The position numbers were made by a program, and so were the translations under genes. The notes under the pieces were generated by a model. The model was not told where the DNA came from and made no database searches. It saw only the letters and a program-made list of their open reading frames with translations. This document shows, piece after piece, positions 40,163 to 41,568 of a stretch of DNA of 41,568 nucleotides (positions are counted from its first letter, which is position 1; each line of letters starts with the position of its first letter). Source of the DNA: Planctomycetota bacterium (GTDB lineage: Bacteria > Planctomycetota > Phycisphaerae > Phycisphaerales > SM1A02); NCBI GenBank assembly GCA_014381305.1, contig JACNLW010000049.1, positions 1 through 41,568 on the forward strand. The letters run 5' to 3'.

Positions 40163-41289
40163 GTCGCAACCTTGCTTGGAAACATTTTTAAGTCTTCAAA
40201 TTGTGAACCTGTAAAAAACCATGTGTTTCCAGAAAGCCCAAGTTTTTGTGAATGATCTGGTCGGATGACGACCCGTCCAACACGCTCGGAATCACGAAGA
40301 AGTGAGTGGGATGCAGAAACACGCTTTTGATCAAGTTCAATCCGTGCAAGTACACCTAAGAGGCGGTCAAGATGGCGAGGTCCAGAACGCAACCCGACAT
40401 CACGTTGGGTTGGAACTCCAAACACAGTCAAGGCAAACTCATGTCCTTGACGAAGCGCTTCGGCTAGTAATGAAGCTGCGAGGCTAATTGATTTCTCCTC
40501 TGTACTTCTTGCATCACCTTCACATTGCAATTTATCTGTTTCGGTGGTGAGATCAAGAATTACTCTTAGTCGAGGGGGTGATGGCCGAGATCGTTCGATA
40601 CAAACGAGAGATTCCCGTCTTGACGAAGCTTTCCAAGCAACGTCACCAAGGCTGTCACTATTGTGAAATTCACGAATTCCATAAAACTCTTCTCCGCCCC
40701 TTCCTCGACGCATACTTTTTTGACCCATTGGACCATCTGAGACAATAGATCGAAGCACATTTGGTTGGAGCTGATGCAATTCTGGCTGGACAAGCACTTG
40801 CCAAGGTTGATGTATTACTTTAGATGCGTGAATCATGCCAAAAGGAAATGACGTTCTTACTCGAATCTGATCGAACTTTGCGACGCCGCGTTTTGTTGGC
40901 CAAAAAATTGTATCAGTCCGAACTCTTTCATTGGGACCCACTTCCATGACCCAAGCTGTGGCATTGCGGAATTGATCAGACCACTTATGCTGCGTATCAA
41001 GTTCTTGGATCCATAGACTAAAAGCAGGTTGAAAACGAGCGGTATTTTGAACCCCATACCCAACCGTAAATGGTTGACCCACCCTCGCTTGGCTTGTGTG
41101 AACTCTGTCGATAGTAATTCTTCGAATCGTGAGTCTTGTCCACACATAAGTCATGATGGTCGCGATCAACATTGTGCCAAGCAGCCAAATTGATAAATTA
41201 TTGCCTTGGCGGATTGCTGTGGGAACAAGGAGCGAAAGCAATACAAAAACGACAATCAAAGGGTGAACGGGGACGGGACTCTTTGCCAT
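40159..41289 (-). CDS. DUF58 protein
   Basis: A 376-residue protein with two N-terminal membrane segments (about 8-24 and 29-48), an extracytoplasmic-type beta region, and the DUF58 signature GGEEFYGIREFHNSDSLGDV followed by AWKASSRRESLVC (near residue 210-240), then a vWA-like C-terminal part with LRVILDLTTE. DUF58 proteins are usually partnered with MoxR AAA ATPases and transglutaminases. ATG at 41289 is right because upstream in-frame codons run through the 13-bp repeat array and encode only GQVKGS-type repeats. A MoxR gene, if present, lies beyond the window. Confidence 0.88.
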   Translation of the reverse strand: MAKSPVPVHPLIVVFVLLSLLVPTAIRQGNNLSIWLLGTMLIATIMTYVWTRLTIRRITIDRVHTSQARVGQPFTVGYGVQNTARFQPAFSLWIQELDTQHKWSDQFRNATAWVMEVGPNERVRTDTIFWPTKRGVAKFDQIRVRTSFPFGMIHASKVIHQPWQVLVQPELHQLQPNVLRSIVSDGPMGQKSMRRGRGGEEFYGIREFHNSDSLGDVAWKASSRRESLVCIERSRPSPPRLRVILDLTTETDKLQCEGDARSTEEKSISLAASLLAEALRQGHEFALTVFGVPTQRDVGLRSGPRHLDRLLGVLARIELDQKRVSASHSLLRDSERVGRVVIRPDHSQKLGLSGNTWFFTGSQFEDLKMFPSKVAT

Positions 41290-41330
41290 ATGTGGATTAT
41301 GACCGAAAACTCCATGGCTAGACCTGTCCC

Positions 41331-41548
41331 TTTGACCTGACCCTGGGGTCTGACCCTTTGACCTGACCCCGGGGTCTGACCCTTTGACCTGACCCTTTGA
41401 CCTGACCCCCTGACCTGACCCTTTGACCTGACCCTTTGACCTGACCCTGGGGTCTGACCCTTTGACCTGACCCTGGGGTCTGACCCTGGGGTCTGACCCC
41501 CTGACCTGACCCTGGGGTCTGACCCCATCCCTCAAAATTTGACCCCGG
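41331..41548. repeat. GGGTCA-type 13-bp repeat array, locus 3
   Basis: Fifteen units of exactly 13 nt run from 41331 to 41525 without a break: A=TTTGACCTGACCC, B=T/CGGGGTCTGACCC, C=CCTGACCTGACCC, in the order A-B-A-B-A-A-C-A-A-B-A-B-B-C-B. The array is followed by CATCCCTCAAAATTTGACCC, the reverse complement of the cap of locus 1 (GGGTCAAA...AGGGATG). It occupies the 279 nt after the DUF58 gene start. No gene is seen there. Confidence 0.93.
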
Positions 41549-41568
41549 GTGAAATAATCGTTGATTAC

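Noticed and set aside
41290-41535. N-terminal extension of the DUF58 gene reading through the repeat array (GQVKGS-type repeats)
   Set aside because: The extra 82 residues only translate the 13-bp array, the period is not a multiple of three, and an ATG with normal membrane segment follows at 41289.

Overview
The window looks like chromosomal DNA of a Gram-negative bacterium, most likely a planctomycete (Phycisphaerae-like). This is inferred from a transmembrane Ser/Thr kinase fused to a WD40 propeller, a DUF58 / transglutaminase pair, a MutL-type ASKHA ATPase operon with a DUF6754 protein, several lipoproteins, a PagL-type outer-membrane deacylase, and mraZ without its usual dcw neighbours. 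No 16S gene is present, so the assignment is inference. Most genes lie on the minus strand, often joined by 4-nt ATGA or 8-nt stop/start overlaps.

Layout. 1-918: csrA, a GGGTCA repeat array, and a hairpin-rich stretch ending in a minus-strand terminator. 919-5000: mraZ with a three-box operator, a flavin-reductase-like protein, and an operon of DUF2752 protein, two related lipoproteins and a glycosyltransferase. 5030-10142: M19 dipeptidase, a ParA ATPase with a P-loop-less partner, aroB, a membrane protein and tRNA-Glu. 10219-17079: a PagL-like deacylase facing the fatty-acid cluster rpmF-plsX-fabH-fabD-lipoprotein-fabG-acpP-fabF. 17253-18486: a DUF1016 (YhcG) nuclease gene bounded by two identical 38-bp palindromic repeats. 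18488-26039: an eight-gene operon around a MutL-like ATPase. 26084-26289: another palindrome family. 26251-34026: ppdK, HIT protein, kinase-WD40, nadC, birA. 34094-41289: pabB, a REP-associated tyrosine transposase with a repeat array, a PilZ protein, a methyltransferase, a transglutaminase and a DUF58 protein. 41331 to the end: a strict 13-bp repeat array.

The genes cover membrane lipid synthesis and remodelling, cofactor and aromatic metabolism (aroB, pabB, nadC, birA), pyruvate/PEP interconversion and surface signalling. The most unusual content is three unrelated palindromic repeat families. One sits beside a RAYT transposase and one brackets a DUF1016 nuclease whose stop codon lies inside the repeat; the third supplies the last codons of birA. 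The MutL-like operon has no visible mutase partner and may be an undescribed ATPase-membrane complex.
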